This document shows positions 35,992 through 48,100 of a DNA stretch of 64,000 nt, in pieces. The notes beneath the pieces are model-generated. The model had not been told where the DNA came from. It made no database searches and saw only the letters and a program-made list of their open reading frames with translations. The DNA is from Pomacea canaliculata. Lineage: Eukaryota; Mollusca; Gastropoda; Architaenioglossa; Ampullariidae. The position numbers and the translations under genes were made by a program. The stretch covers positions 24,337,319 to 24,401,318 of the forward strand of contig NC_037591.1 in assembly GCF_003073045.1 (NCBI RefSeq). Direction: 5' to 3'. Every line of letters starts with the position of its first letter. Positions within the stretch are counted from its first letter, which is position 1.

Positions 35992-36834
35992 TCAGGGTGG
36001 ATTAGATGGCAATAGGACATATTCTCCTCGCAATACTGAATCATTTTTCGTACCATTTGTGACTATTTTAGGGCGATTGCAGTGGATCCATAAGCGTTCC
36101 ACCCTCGAGCTTAGTTTGAGGATTGCTGTCGGAGTCTCGATGTTGATAGTACATAGGCATGTCGGGTGTTTTGGAAAAGTGCAGACCTCTTTAGGATCTT
36201 TATGAGGAGCTTCTTGGATCATGAAAAGCACGTCTTTCAATTTTGGAATCTCTCCTCTTTTCTTATGAACTTTCATAATTTTAGTCCTTTTTCTCCCGTC
36301 CTCTGGATGATATTTCAGCATCTGGTATTCTAAGTATTTGGAAGCTGTCTCACAAGAGTCCTCTATAAATGTCCATCTTTTCTTGGCTTTTCCCAGCTCG
36401 ATCTTGGATTTAATTAAGTTCTTCTGATGGACCTGAGTTAAGATGCCCATAACTACTTTCTTCTCTTCCTCTTTCTTTTTTCCAAGTTGACTCCTCAGAT
36501 TCACTTTCCTTGCTTTTCTCTCGTCGTATGTTTGTTCGTGTTCCCTGATTTGTTTTGTCAAATCTTCCGCTGCTCCAGCATACTTGTTAGCTGATTTCTC
36601 CAGGTTTCTAAGACGCAGCTGGAAGATTTCTGGGATAAATTTAGTTTCGAGGTTAGCAGCTCTTTCTGCTTCGATGTTTCCCTCCGGAGATTTCAGTCTT
36701 GTGATGATATTCTCAAGATCTTTGGTCAGACTTCCCTCACGTTTCTTCAAGTGTCTGATTTCTGCAACTGCTTTCCGTAGGTAGTTGATTTTGTTATTCA
36801 GCTCATCCTGAACCTCCTGAAAAGCGGATTCTCT
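35992..36834 (-). CDS. Coiled-coil ORF of unknown function inside gypsy Y
   Basis: A 280-codon open frame runs from just after a TAG (36837-36835) to 35992 with no early ATG. The N-terminal two thirds is highly charged with strong heptad character (FQEVQDELNNKINYLRKAV, RNLEKSANKYAGAAEDL, GKKKEEEKK). The C-terminal third has CNRPKIVTNG and GEYVLLPSNPP. Directly upstream in the same frame is another open piece (NNENLAIAKVKRQLLHPKQ) behind the second zinc knuckle, so it may once have been fused to gag. It matches no protease, RT, integrase or envelope family that I recognise. It is absent from copies X and Z. It could be an accessory gag-like domain or a captured host segment. Confidence 0.5.
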   Translation of the reverse strand, partial: RESAFQEVQDELNNKINYLRKAVAEIRHLKKREGSLTKDLENIITRLKSPEGNIEAERAANLETKFIPEIFQLRLRNLEKSANKYAGAAEDLTKQIREHEQTYDERKARKVNLRSQLGKKKEEEKKVVMGILTQVHQKNLIKSKIELGKAKKRWTFIEDSCETASKYLEYQMLKYHPEDGRKRTKIMKVHKKRGEIPKLKDVLFMIQEAPHKDPKEVCTFPKHPTCLCTINIETPTAILKLSSRVERLWIHCNRPKIVTNGTKNDSVLRGEYVLLPSNPP

Positions 36835-36959
36835 CTACAATGACAGCTGTTTTGGATGTAACAACTGACGTTTAACCTTAGCGATAGCAAGGTTTTCATT
36901 ATTAGGGGCCTTTCCGTCCCTCTTCCCATTTCCACTGCATCTCGTGATTTATAACTGGG

Positions 36960-37601
36960 ACACTCTTTGGCGATATGTTCAAGTCCTCCACAGGTGTAAC
37001 ATTAAAGTGGTAATATCCATTGATCGGATAGATAAGGTTAATGCCGATCGCAGGAAGATGTTGTCTCATTCTGAGCTACTTGAGGCGGTGTTTGGGACAC
37101 GCGTTGGTTCTTCTTTCTCATGATAACTTTATTGGGTTTTAGGTGTTGGCTCTATGGTAGAGACAATCCCGGGCTATGTGGTCATATTGTTTGCAATTAT
37201 AATATTGCCTCAGAGATGTTCGATGTGATGGATGGCTTGGGTCATCCTCCAATCGATGTGTTGATGACGAGGAATTGTTTGAAACGGATCTAGGGCGTGG
37301 CATGTCTTGTCCACTTTCTCTGTAGGAAGAAGCCTTCATGTAGCCCTGTTTCTTAAAGGATGTTTCCGGCCATCTATCTCTCTGTGACTGCGTAGAAGAT
37401 GAAGGTTGGGAATTGCAGTCCACGTTGGCGAACATGGATGTTCGAGTCAGCGTCCATAACACACCGCAGGCAACTTATCGGAAAATGTACCGTCCTGTAG
37501 TACTCAGCATACTCTGCCAAAACGTCAACTGTGGATGAGTTCCTCTCTCGTAGATAGATGGATAAATCTTTAGACACAATTTGATAATACTTTTGTTTCA
37601 A
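36960..37601 (-). pseudogene. Gypsy gag C-terminal part with two zinc knuckles (copy Y)
   Basis: The capsid-type segment KDLSIYLRERNSSTVDVLAEY (37575-37500 region) is typical of Ty3/gypsy gag. Knuckle 1 (37195-37163) reads C..HIARDC but its first cysteine is replaced by tyrosine. Knuckle 2 (37001-36960, CYTCGGLEHIAKEC) is a perfect CCHC. Frame changes and stops separate the pieces, so this gag is inactive. Its normal role is assembly and nucleic-acid binding in the particle. Confidence 0.75.
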
Positions 37602-39070
37602 TAGTTAGATTCTGAACGGACGTTTACGTGTTGTATGATCCTTTTTGGTATTGCTCCTGGGTGCAGTAAATACCATTTTAATAGTACGCTAAACTCGGAC
37701 CATTCTTCCAAGAAGGCGCTCAAAATGGAAGATTCTGTACATGTGCTACTTCAGTCTTATTAATTTTGCTCAATTTCTTTCTTCTGGTACCTGAACATTT
37801 ATTCATATATTAGGTGTTTTTTAACGTCTCTCATAACTTGGTGTCTCCTTTGAGATCAATATTAAAGGGTACATACCTTGAAACTTAAGGAGAGCCAAAT
37901 ATAACTTTCCCCAAAAAAAAAATAAACAGAGCACAGAAACTAACACTAAGCCAGCCAGCAAGGCATGTTACAATTATGGTTGCAGTACAAACAGCCCAAT
38001 ACCAACTCAAGAAAGGGGCACAATCCTCAAAAGATACCCCTTAAGTGGTTATCACAATAAAGCAAAGGGGAGAACAATCCCTAAATTACAACAAAGTCAA
38101 CTTCACTGGTTAGTTGCTATCAATTTCTTAGAAAGTACTAAGGGCACCACCTGGCTACCTTAATGTAAACTATTCTAAGATCCTATGCACATAATAGCAT
38201 AGCACACATCGTATCAATTAAAGCACCTATTATCATCACACGGTATGTCATCAGATAAAGCACATCCTATGACCACATGGCATGTCATCAATTAAAGCAC
38301 AGAATAACACCACATAGCATGAAAAATAGTGAAAGCCCCGCCCACCAAAAAAATGTTTTCATAAAAGAAACAAGGCAAATAGCTACAGGATAGATAACAT
38401 CCACTCCTATTTCCGGTTACTATACAGGCTTTCAGACACAGAAGAGAGAGTTGTGAAAGAAAGACAAGACCAAACAGCAGGTAAAGAGACTAGGCCTTTT
38501 CTGTGGAGTGAACTATACAATCTCCACAGACACGTCAAGCTGGAGACGGGGTATACTGCACACAGCCCAACAAATTTTCAACTTACTACAACAGAGATGA
38601 ACATCTATACTACAAGCCCAATGGGAGATAACAAACATGAGATCAAAGACAAGCTCTCATCCGACTTAGCATAGATGATACAAACCCACGACAAATCACC
38701 AACTGTTGGGGACGGATACACACAAGTCACTGTCAACACACTCCGTCTCACACGTGTTCTTTCTTACAACAGAATACAAAGATTTGTACGAGGGCTTTCT
38801 CTATGCGGGAGCTTGTATTTAACTTCGAAAGAGTAGATGCTGACTAGGTAGACACACCTGACTGCAGATTGCTTCGGAGACTGGCGTGGAAAGAAAACTC
38901 AGTATTTTCCCCATAAACCTGGGGTTTAGTGAACCTTTCACTCACTCATGCACGCTTTTCTTACAACGACCTCACTTCCACGAGTTCCATCTAGTGCATG
39001 GGTAAGGGTGATAGTCTCTGCCTACCAACAGACAGAAGCAACAATACCCCCCCCCCCCCACCGCCTAACA

Positions 39071-39666
39071 AATACACGTTGTACTAATACTTCTAGTAGT
39101 GTGTAAAATGCGCTTGTATAGTATACACTAAAATCTCTTTAATCTCTTTGAAATTCTTGAAAGGTTACAACGTCCTCTTTGCCTCTTAACTTTTAAGGTT
39201 ATTGACTTGAATTACAAGCATTCATTGGCATAAAAATCTCCTCCATCTGTTGCATAAACTACTCCTTCATCTTCTATATTCTCCTTGTAGTATATATATT
39301 TAACACACATACAGTCTCCAAAGACTTACGGAATATATCTATTGCTCAATCATTTTAGTGCTTTGCCACATCGTACTAAAAAAGAATAATAAACTTCTTG
39401 CGCAATAAAATTGGCATAGTCGGGTCACAATTTGTCAATGTTTCTCAATGTATGATAAATAAAATAGTTCAGAGATTCTTTGCTGTGCTGCTGTTCTGCG
39501 CAATTCTTTCAAGGCATCAATGCTTAATTGTTGACATACATTTTGCGCATTAACATTTAAATGGTTCCTTTTAACTATTTTGTACCTTGTGTTCTGTGGG
39601 TTTCATTGTCATATACTGCCTAATAATATTCTACAGTTTAAACAAAACGCTATCAGGAAGTATTTC
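39071..39666. repeat. Array spacer between gypsy Y and TRIM copy 5
   Basis: Same content as 24811-25393: tacacgttgtac, attgacttgaat, the ctccaaagacttacgg block and tttaaacaaaacgctatcagg before the TRIM stop. No gene. Confidence 0.8.
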
Positions 39667-41605
39667 CTAGTAGTTGACAGGTACTCTAAAGACAAATCCA
39701 TCGCCACATCCAATCAGCAGCTGACCGTTAAGATCAAGGTTCAGAGCTGTGGGCCGCACCATGTCACCACTGCCCGGCAGGTAACTGTCGAAAGTGATGT
39801 CCAGGTCTGATATTCTTGTCACGTGCACACAATCGTTCATCCAATCAGCGATCAGCAGCAAATCATTGCCACAAAAGCAGACGTCTGTTGGGAAGAAGGG
39901 TTGTATGGGTGACGTGTAGGTCTGTATGGGGTCGTTACATTTTATAGAATACAGACGTACAACACGGGAACGTCGGCTGTCCGCTTTACTGTTGTTTGTC
40001 TTCATTGATTTATCATCTGAGTTCTTCTCTTTCTCTTCCTCTACTACAGCAAAGAGCGTTCCTTGCTCGTTTGAATCAAAGTTTTGTGCTCTGTTTACCT
40101 TTGGGTGACTTAAAGTAGGACCTGCCGAGTATGTTTCTTTTCCATCTTTTTGCTCCCACTTCATTGAGCATATATAAGATTCACCTGTTGCGAAATTCTG
40201 CATTAAAGAATGCATACTTTTATTCTTAGAACCAAGGTTACACGATGTTGGATACTGCCATGTCCAGATGTTACCTTTTCGTGAAACGCATGATATCCGC
40301 GTTCCGTAGTCTGTCTCAATTTGTCTAGAACCGTCAGAGTTAAAATACATTCTTTTCTCTTTGGAGTAGTCGCCTCCTGTTCCCCCATAATATACATCAA
40401 TACCTCCGTTCTCCCACTGCAGCAGGGCATGCACTTCCCCACATCCTCTATCGCCAGATCGACCCACTCGAACGATGTCTTCGGCTTTCTTAGTTTGGAA
40501 ACTCTGTTTGACTGGTGACCCGATAAATGTTTTCATGTAGCGGTCCTCAATGTAGTTATAGAAGTCACCATGGAGTACAGGGAGGTAAATCTGGTCAGAC
40601 AGCACCAGTGGAGTGTCGCTTATTTGTCTACCTCTCATCTCTCTCTCCACCTGCAGGACCTCCGTGTCACAGGTGGAACTCAGCGCCCGTTGAGCGAGGT
40701 CCTGAAGTTGGAGCAGAGAGTTGAGTTCGTCTTGTACTCGCTGTATGTCGGCGGTCAGACCTTTCTCCACATCATCGCAAGTTGTCTGAAGTTCTTGCAG
40801 CGCTTCATCGCGATATTTTGCTGCCATGGCGACAATGACGTCATACCGGATTTGAATCTGTCGGACGTTAAATAAAACATGGCTTTATGGCGATACTCTT
40901 TATTTGCTTTACGACCCACGAGAAAAAGTTTAGCAAACCGGAAACTTATGAGACTATTAATAACTTTAATGTTATTATACACAAAGTCTATAACATTACC
41001 CATTCCTCTGTATTTTTAATCTTTCTGAATGAACTATCATACCTTATAAATATAAGGAAGTCGTTGTATATGACAGATTGATTACCTACCTGTTCCCTTA
41101 CTGCAGCTCGCTTGTCTAGGGCTAACTTTTCGTTTCGTTTACAAGACTCCAACTTGTCTTTTCCTCGTGAAATGTTGTCCATAAAGGACTGAAGTCTGTC
41201 TTCAATCGTTTTCTTACAACGAGCGACAGTGTCTGAGAGATCTTCGGTAGTGTGTCCCTCGTGTTTAGTCAGTTTACATCTTATACAGATACCTTGGTCA
41301 CACTGTGTACAATAAAATATGACACACTCTTTAGTGTGAACAGGACACGTGGACTGGCTTTTCTCTTTACGCACCACCTTTAAAGCTTCGTCCGTGAAGT
41401 AGAAGTTGACTTGTAGATCACACACACCACCTGGCGGTACAGTAGCAGGAGCTCTACAGGTAGGACACGGGATGATGTATCCATGTCTCTTTGCCAGCTC
41501 CTCTAGACACGGTAGACAGAAGGTGTGATAACAGGGCAGAAACCTCGGTGACCTGTAAACTTCCATGCAGACTGCACACGTCACGTTATCCTGCGTAGCA
41601 GCCAT
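39667..41605 (-). CDS. TRIM-type RING/B-box E3 ligase, array copy 5
   Basis: Exon 1 is 41605-41090 (516 nt) and exon 2 is 40857-39667, with a 232-nt phase-0 intron (CAG|GTAGGT ... GACAG|ATTC), predicting 568 aa, the same as copy 4. All eight RING ligands and the B-box 2 ligands (CPVH..YCTQC..ICIRC..HEGH) are present. The coiled coil spans the junction. The linker has one acidic unit (EKNSDDKSM), and the C-terminus reads GFVFRVPVNY, slightly different from copies 2 and 4. Codon changes relative to copy 4 are scattered with no frame damage, which argues for recent constraint. Confidence 0.9.
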
Positions 41606-42299
41606 GTTTGATGAGGAATTTTTTAATGTTTCGATGCTCAGTTATTAAATCTTAGTTATTCTCAAACCGTTTCTGAAATAAAATCATTACACTGTGAGTG
41701 TTGTAAGTAGGCTGGAAATTGAGTAAATGAACAAAAAGAAAGTGACAGGAGAGACTTACTCTAACATGGGTTTCTTTGTGCAAGCCTACTAGTACTAACC
41801 TCTTCGGTATGCTTATCGTTTTTATAATTATATTTTGCTGTTCTTGTATAAAAATTGATATTTATTGTTCTGTAAATTTTTCATGCTTTATACAAGAAAA
41901 TGGCTTGGATGAGCTACTTACTTTTTATGATATCAATTTCTTCAAGAGCTCGATGAGGCGAACAAATAAAAATCATGTCAACAATTATAAAACTGAAAGT
42001 TATCGTCTCACTAATTAATTACACACTATTTTTTAATTATATTGATGACGACGACGATGATGATCATGGTGATGTTTATAATGATGATGAGGAGGAGAGG
42101 AGTTGTTTAATAAACACAAACGTAATACACTGTCATAGAGATTAGAAGCAGGAAGGCAGCACACCTTTGAGAACAACAGCCGTGGAGAGACGATTAGCTC
42201 ATTACTGTAACTTGTCCGCGAGATCGGGTCGGAGTGAAAATTTCAGTGTTTAAGTATCACACTTATAACAAGCGTGTCAGAGGGTACAGTGTGACCGTG
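41606..42299. repeat. Array spacer between TRIM copy 5 and LINE B
   Basis: The presumed 5' flank of TRIM copy 5, homologous to 27340-28030. It holds the GACGAC/GATGAT microsatellite near 42045-42100 and a hairpin with a mutated right arm (ccgtggagagacgatta, near 42178). Confidence 0.8.
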
Positions 42300-42310
42300 T
42301 TTTAGTTACC

Positions 42311-45094
42311 TATCTATCTATGTAATCCTCTTCATTCTTCAGTTTGTATTTATGGCCTCAACCAGAGTCCGCCTCCGATGTCGATCCTTTGTCCTGCCAT
42401 TTCCTTTCATCTCCCTTTCCTCTGTTCTTCGACAAGTTTCTTTTCGGCGGCCTCGTTTTCTTCGGCCCTCTGGGGTCTATCGTAGGGCGACTCTGAAGAG
42501 GTCTGCTGTCTGCTGGCGGAGCACATGTCCAATCCATCGCCAACGCCTTCGTTGAAACTGCGTGGTGATGGACTCAGTTTCAGTTCTTCAGTGGAGTTCT
42601 TCGTTGGAGATGGTGTATGGCCAAAAGATGTTAAGTATGCGCCTGAGTCATCTGTTTTGGAAGACGTCAAGCTTGTTACTGATGGTTTTGGTCATCTTCC
42701 ATGATCCTGATCCGTAAAGGGTGAAGCGGTCCGGTGGCGCAACGGTTAGCGCCTGTCACCAATACAGCGAAGGTTGGCTGCCCAGAGTTCATTTCTCGTC
42801 TCGGGCATGCTGTTCTTTTTCTGCACGTGGCATCTGTTTACAGGGCTGGCTGCCTTGCCTTAATATAGCATCAGTTGCTGGCACGGCGTAAAACACCAAT
42901 TCCTCCCCCCGTAAAGGGTGATGATCACATTTAACTTGAAGATTCTCAGCTTGATCTTCTGACTGATGATTGTTGCCTTCCATGTGCTCCTGAGTGAGGC
43001 GATGGCCTGGCTGGCTTTCGCCAGTCGGGCTCGAATCTCCACCTCCGCATTCCCAGTGTTTGCCATTTTGGACCCAAGATAGGTGAAACTGTCAACTTCC
43101 TCCATCTCTTCTTCATTTAGTTTGATGCTGTCTTGGACTCTGGCGTTCACTCTCATATTGTTAGTTTTGTTTGCGCTGACCTTCAAGCCAAGGTATCCAG
43201 CTGTTTCTGAGAATGCATTTGTTTTTTTTTTCCTGCATGTCGTGGAGGTGGTGTGACAGCAGGGCAATGTCATCATCAAAGTCCAAGACTTCTAGCGTTG
43301 TAGTTGCTGTCATAGTCATGATCCATCTGATCCCTCTCTTCTCACTGTCGGTGGAAGTCTTCATGATCCAGTCCACGGCCAGGACGAAGAGGAACAGCGA
43401 CAAAATGCAGCCCTGCTTCACCCCAGTACTGACGTTGAAGGCGTCTGTGAGCTCCGTGTCACAGACAACCTGGGATTTGAAATCGCTGTACAGCATTGCA
43501 ATGACCTGAACAAGTTTTGCAGGGACTCCGTAATGCCTCAGGATCTTCAATAAAGACTCTCGGTGGATGCTGTCAAAAGCCTTCTCCAGGTCAATGAAAT
43601 TGATGTACAGCGGTGTGTTCCACTCGTTACTCTGCTCCAGAATCTGTCGCAGAATGAAGACGCAGGATCGCCAGAGCAGGATCGCCCAGGGTGAAATCTT
43701 GCCTGCTATGGTCGGAGGTCTTTCTCAAGAGTTGCCGTCAGTCTTGACAGAACAATCATGCTGAAGACCTTGCTGGTGAGGGAAAGAACTGTTATGCCCC
43801 TCCAATTACTGCAGTCTTGAAGATCTCCTTTCTTGGGTAACTTGAAGGTGAGCCTTGTCTTCCACGCATCAGGGAGCTGTCCTGATTCCCAAACTTGCCT
43901 GAAGATTTCAGTCAGCTTGGGAGCTGTTGCATTTACATCTGCTTTCAACATCTCTGCTGTTATTCCATCTGCCCCTGGTGCATTTGCCGCCCTTCTTTAC
44001 TGTCTTGATTGCTGCTGTCACTTCTTCCAGACCTGGCGGGTCTGTGCAGATGTCAAGGTCTTTAACTGCTGGCTGGATGTCTGCAAGCTGAGCCGGGTCT
44101 GGTCTGTTCAAAACTGACTCAAAGTGCTCCCTCCAGCCCTACAGTTTTCCTGCCTCTCCCTCGACAACATTACCGTTCGTGTCTTTCACTGGCACATCCC
44201 TGTTCTTAAAACAGTTGTTTAGCTGTTTGTTTATCTTGTACAGTTCAGTAGGTTGTTTTCTTCACAAAAGTCTACCAGTCTCTCTCCATTGTAATTGATG
44301 GTTCCAATTCCATGCTTGCCCATGACATGCTCCCTGCAGGTGTTGTCACTTCCCACCTTGGCATTGAGGTCGCCGATGATGAGCAACATATTGTGGGCTC
44401 GAACGCTCTCCGAGGCTGTCTGGAGCTGATCGTAAAAAGCATCCTTGTCTTCTGCCTCAGAGTCTTCCGTTGGTGTATAGCAAGCTAGCACTGTCAGCTT
44501 GGTGTACTTTGAATGGTATCTTGCTCTCAAAAGCCTGGGTCCATAAGGCTTCCATTCCAGCAGTGCCTTCTCAGTTTTCTTGTTGAGGAGTAGTGTCACT
44601 CCTTCAGAGTGCTGACCGTCTGATCTTCCCGAGAACAAGATGGTATGTCCTGATGCTAGTCTCCTGTTTCCCGTGCCGGTCCATCTGACCTCACTGACTC
44701 CCAGTTGTAGTTGTCAAACTCCTTGACTAGTTGGAGTATATTGCCGGTCTGGTACAAGGTCTGGACGTTCCAGCACCCCACCCTCAACTTTTGCTTCGGC
44801 TTCAGTAAATCCGCTGTCGGGGAGCCAGCTCCCTCTCGGGTTTGGCTGTCGCCCGTCATAAGTCCAGTCACCTGGCGTGTTTCATTACCTTTGCCATCCG
44901 TAATAAATATTCTGGTATTGGTTTCTGTAACATCTATTTTTTACATGGTAGTGTTGTTGGCCCTACCAGAACCTGATTTACCTCTTGGTGAGGAGTCCAC
45001 CTTAGTCGCCTCTTATGACATGACTGATTGGATGGTAGGGACCCTATTCTTACAGTGCTCACTAGGCAAGCATACCCCTGGGTCCCATAGGAGA
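42311..45094 (-). mobile_element. RTE-like non-LTR retrotransposon, copy B
   Basis: Flanked by perfect TTTTAGTTACC direct repeats (42300-42310 and 45095-45105); the empty sites elsewhere read TTTTAGGTACC. Endonuclease parts (RVGCWNVQTLYQ and GDLNAKVGSD, 44871-44231) are followed by a deletion of about 600 bp near 44240 that removes the end of the endonuclease and the linker, relative to copy A. RT pieces follow (44111-43161; GVKQGCILS..). The active-site box reads DFDDDIALL instead of the expected FADD. A SINE interrupts the C-terminal region at 42725-42908. The GATA-type tail is at 42311-42322. It is dead. Confidence 0.9.
42725..42908 (+). mobile_element. tRNA-derived SINE inside LINE B
   Basis: Perfect 13-bp target duplications CCGTAAAGGGTGA lie at 42712-42724 and 42909-42921. 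The same place in LINE A (tccgtaaaggagtg) is uninterrupted. The head has an A-box-like gtggcgcaacggttagcg (42734-42751) and a weak B box (agagttcatttctc). The body carries catctgtttacagggctggctgcc and cggcgtaaaacaccaa, the latter reminiscent of molluscan SINE tails. The clean duplication shows a young insertion, later than the LINE and later than the unit duplications. Confidence 0.9.
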
Positions 45095-45105
45095 TTTTAG
45101 TTACC

Positions 45106-48100
45106 AGGCCTTGATTATAGTCCTGTACACTTTGATCTGTTGGAAGGTGTTAGTGACCACGCTTTTCCGGGGAAGTTTTTATTATGGGAGCTTCTCCTCT
45201 CTTGTCTCTTCACCAACTAAGAGTTTGGCTCCCATTTCGTAACTGGGCTACGAGGGGATAATACGCTTAGACTAGTAGCCTGTCTTAGTGCAAAGTCTAC
45301 TTACCCATTCTACCGTCACCGGGAGGCAGTGCGCTGGGTCCAACAGGATCCAACAGGTCTCCGAGTGCGACTGTTGCTTCCTAGACTTGTGCTAACTGCA
45401 CACTGCAATAAAGAAGGAGCTCTGAAGCAGGTATGCAGTGTTCATTGCAAGAAACCTGAAAGCTTCAAATGGGATGAAGATTTTTTTTAAATATCGACTT
45501 TATGAGTCTGTTTCTAAACATGCCAGTATGTATTTTATATCCCAAAATTGAGCGTCAAGGTACAGGGTCACACCAGTGCAGTCTTTGCTTTGACCAGCGC
45601 ACGGATTTAGACGATTATTTCCTACTGTAGGTCCATATCAAAGTGAAACACCGCCGATTTCTAAAGTTAGTCTTTAAAAAGTTGAGTGAAAAATGTCATT
45701 AAACAACTGTACTTTATAACAGAGGATAGTCATAAATAATGTATGATCGTATATAGCTATTGTAGAGCTTTTTGTAAAATGTTTAACGTGTTGTACCCGG
45801 CAGGTGTGATACCCTGGCACATAGCACTTTTGCTCGCTTTTGCATGTCGCTGTCTTCTACATGTGGTGTAAATAGTTTAAACTGTTAAACATATACTTTT
45901 TGCAGTAAATAATCAAATTGTTTAATCGTATCTCTTACCTACTAATTGTCCGTATTTACCAAGATTGACTGTTAAGAGCACGCATGCGATTGGCGGAAGC
46001 AACATGGAAACCAAATGCACGATGGCTTCAAATTAACTTGTCAAGAAGTTTAAAAATTAAGGGCAAGGCACACTCAAGATATCTGTCATTTTTCTTACAA
46101 TCACTTATGTTCTATTCTCTTAAATGCAGTATGCCATTTTTCATTTGATTTTACATTACTTACAAAAGGAACTAATTATAACAATCTTTAATTGCAGATC
46201 ACATATGCACACCATTATTATATTCGTTTAAACATTTTCTGTTAATTAGACAAAAATTCTTAGTAGACTTACATCCATGGTTTAGTTTTGTAATTTCTTT
46301 AAGAACTAAAAATAATATTTTTATTTCAGATATTATTGAAAAGAGTTCTCAACAAAATTGATGAGCAGAGTTAAGCACTACAAAATGTGGTTCACAAACT
46401 GAATGAAGTCATCCTGCTTCTTGAAAATGAAGGGGAAAGAGGAGTTAATGGAGAAGGGGTTTAGAACAAAAGTGGTATGAAATTTAAATATAATTTGTCA
46501 GTAGTAGACACCTTTTTTAAATGTTACCTTTAGCTTTATCTAATATATTATATCTAATATATCAGGTAATACATATTTTGTGCTTTACAGTCTTGCTAAA
46601 CCATTTAACAAACAGACAGGATGTAGCATCGGCTTACAGGTTAGCTCTCTTGACAAGGATCCGTGGTCAGTGTAATATTTGTATAAACAGATAATACACA
46701 TTTATGAGGTACAAAATAATTCAGTATTTTATTGGGAATATGCATAGAATTTATTTATAACACAGTCCTATCATTTGCTTCTCATATTGTCCAAATGAGC
46801 AATCTGTTCGTGTCTATTAGCTATGACCACTAAAATCTTTCATAAAGAAGAGCTTTGATTAGACTATTAATTAACTTGTTGATTTAAGTCACTTAAGCCA
46901 TTATTATATTCCCTGAAGTCTCCAGGGGCTAAGAGACGGTCTGGTTTGTAGGTATATTCATTATGCAACCATTGATCACTCATCAGTGTAGTAGGGTTCA
47001 GCATTATGTCATAAACATACACAGGCCAGTGAATTAATTTATTTGCCTTTGTATTGTAGGTTTTTGCATCTTGGAAACAACTACAGATATTTTGGACAGG
47101 TTCTGCACCTCTGTTGCACGAAGAATTTTAAAACGGGCTGGCTGAAAAATACAATTTTAGTGGAATCAAAAGCAAAAAGTTTGCAGTCACTTCATCTGAG
47201 AAGTATATTAATTGGTGAGTAGTTTTTGTTTTGTTTTGATTTCTTTAAGGTGTAGTTCAATCTGAACTTAAAAGGACAAAGTTTCCAAACAATTTAAAAA
47301 ATTTAATGAATCTAAGTTTTATTTTCTCAACATTTATAAGTTTATTACTGTGTACAATAGTAATTAAGTCTACCTTACAATTTCCTTTTGTGCACAGCCT
47401 CCAAAAGAGCCAAGTCAAGGCAAAAACAATGGTCTTCGTCTGCCATCTTCTTTAGAACTCTCTCAGTGACATTCCTCTGAACTCTTCAAGCATTGTATGT
47501 GTGTGTGCAATACGTCGTGCTTATGCAAGGTAAGTGTACGTTCGTTGTATTACCAATGTGAACAATCCGCAAGAATTACATTCATCCTGGAAAAATTAAG
47601 GCATCTTATCTCTCAGCTCTTGACATTAATTAGGTTTCTGTGCTTATAAGCATCAAGTTCACGCTACAGATTTCTATGATATCTGTTCGTTTCGTTTCTT
47701 CCCTTTTCTGTTCATTAATTTTGTCGCTCTGTTAGTAAGCAAATTCACGTCTTACATACCCCTTCGTCGTTCCTGCAGAAAATATTGTCCGGGTACAGAG
47801 GTCCCTTGCTCACAAGCCAGATGGTCAGAAAGATAAAATAGCAATACTGATTGCTGCATTTGCTTTACATCGCATCGCACCTCAGTCCAAACTGGTCCAA
47901 CAACAAGAATTTTACAGAAAACTCAGCGAGTAAATGTTCACACTGTGCGCTGTGTTCCAAGTAACAAAGATGGTGGCGCATGACACGCCCTGTCTGTGTA
48001 CTCAGATGAATAGATCCCCTCACCGGCAATTCCCGATATTAGTAAACTAGAGCAGATGTCTAAACAGACAGGACAGGTATCTCGTGGCGCGTACCAACAG

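Larger units (their letters stand above)
33798..39070 (-). mobile_element. Ty3/gypsy-like LTR element, copy Y (most complete interior)
   Basis: Read on the minus strand. The 5' LTR (39070-38704) is shortened by an internal deletion. A primer-binding region with a 9-bp loss follows, then leader (to about 37800), gag remains with two CCHC zinc knuckles (37601-36960), an unusual coiled-coil frame (36834-35992), decayed sequence, a polypurine tract (GTGGGGAGGAA, 34621-34611) and a full 813-bp 3' LTR (34610-33798; TGTTAGGAAC to ..CGAACA). Target copies are ATTAC on the left and AATAC on the right. No recognisable protease, RT or integrase core is present. Confidence 0.85.

Noticed and set aside
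42407..42670. Independent small gene ending in RPQRAEENEAAEKK-like sequence
   Set aside because: It is the C-terminal end of the RTE-like LINE B read in one frame; matching pieces occur in copies A and C.
42730..42760. Functional tRNA gene
   Set aside because: Only an A-box-like head with no cloverleaf; it is the head of a SINE with target duplications.
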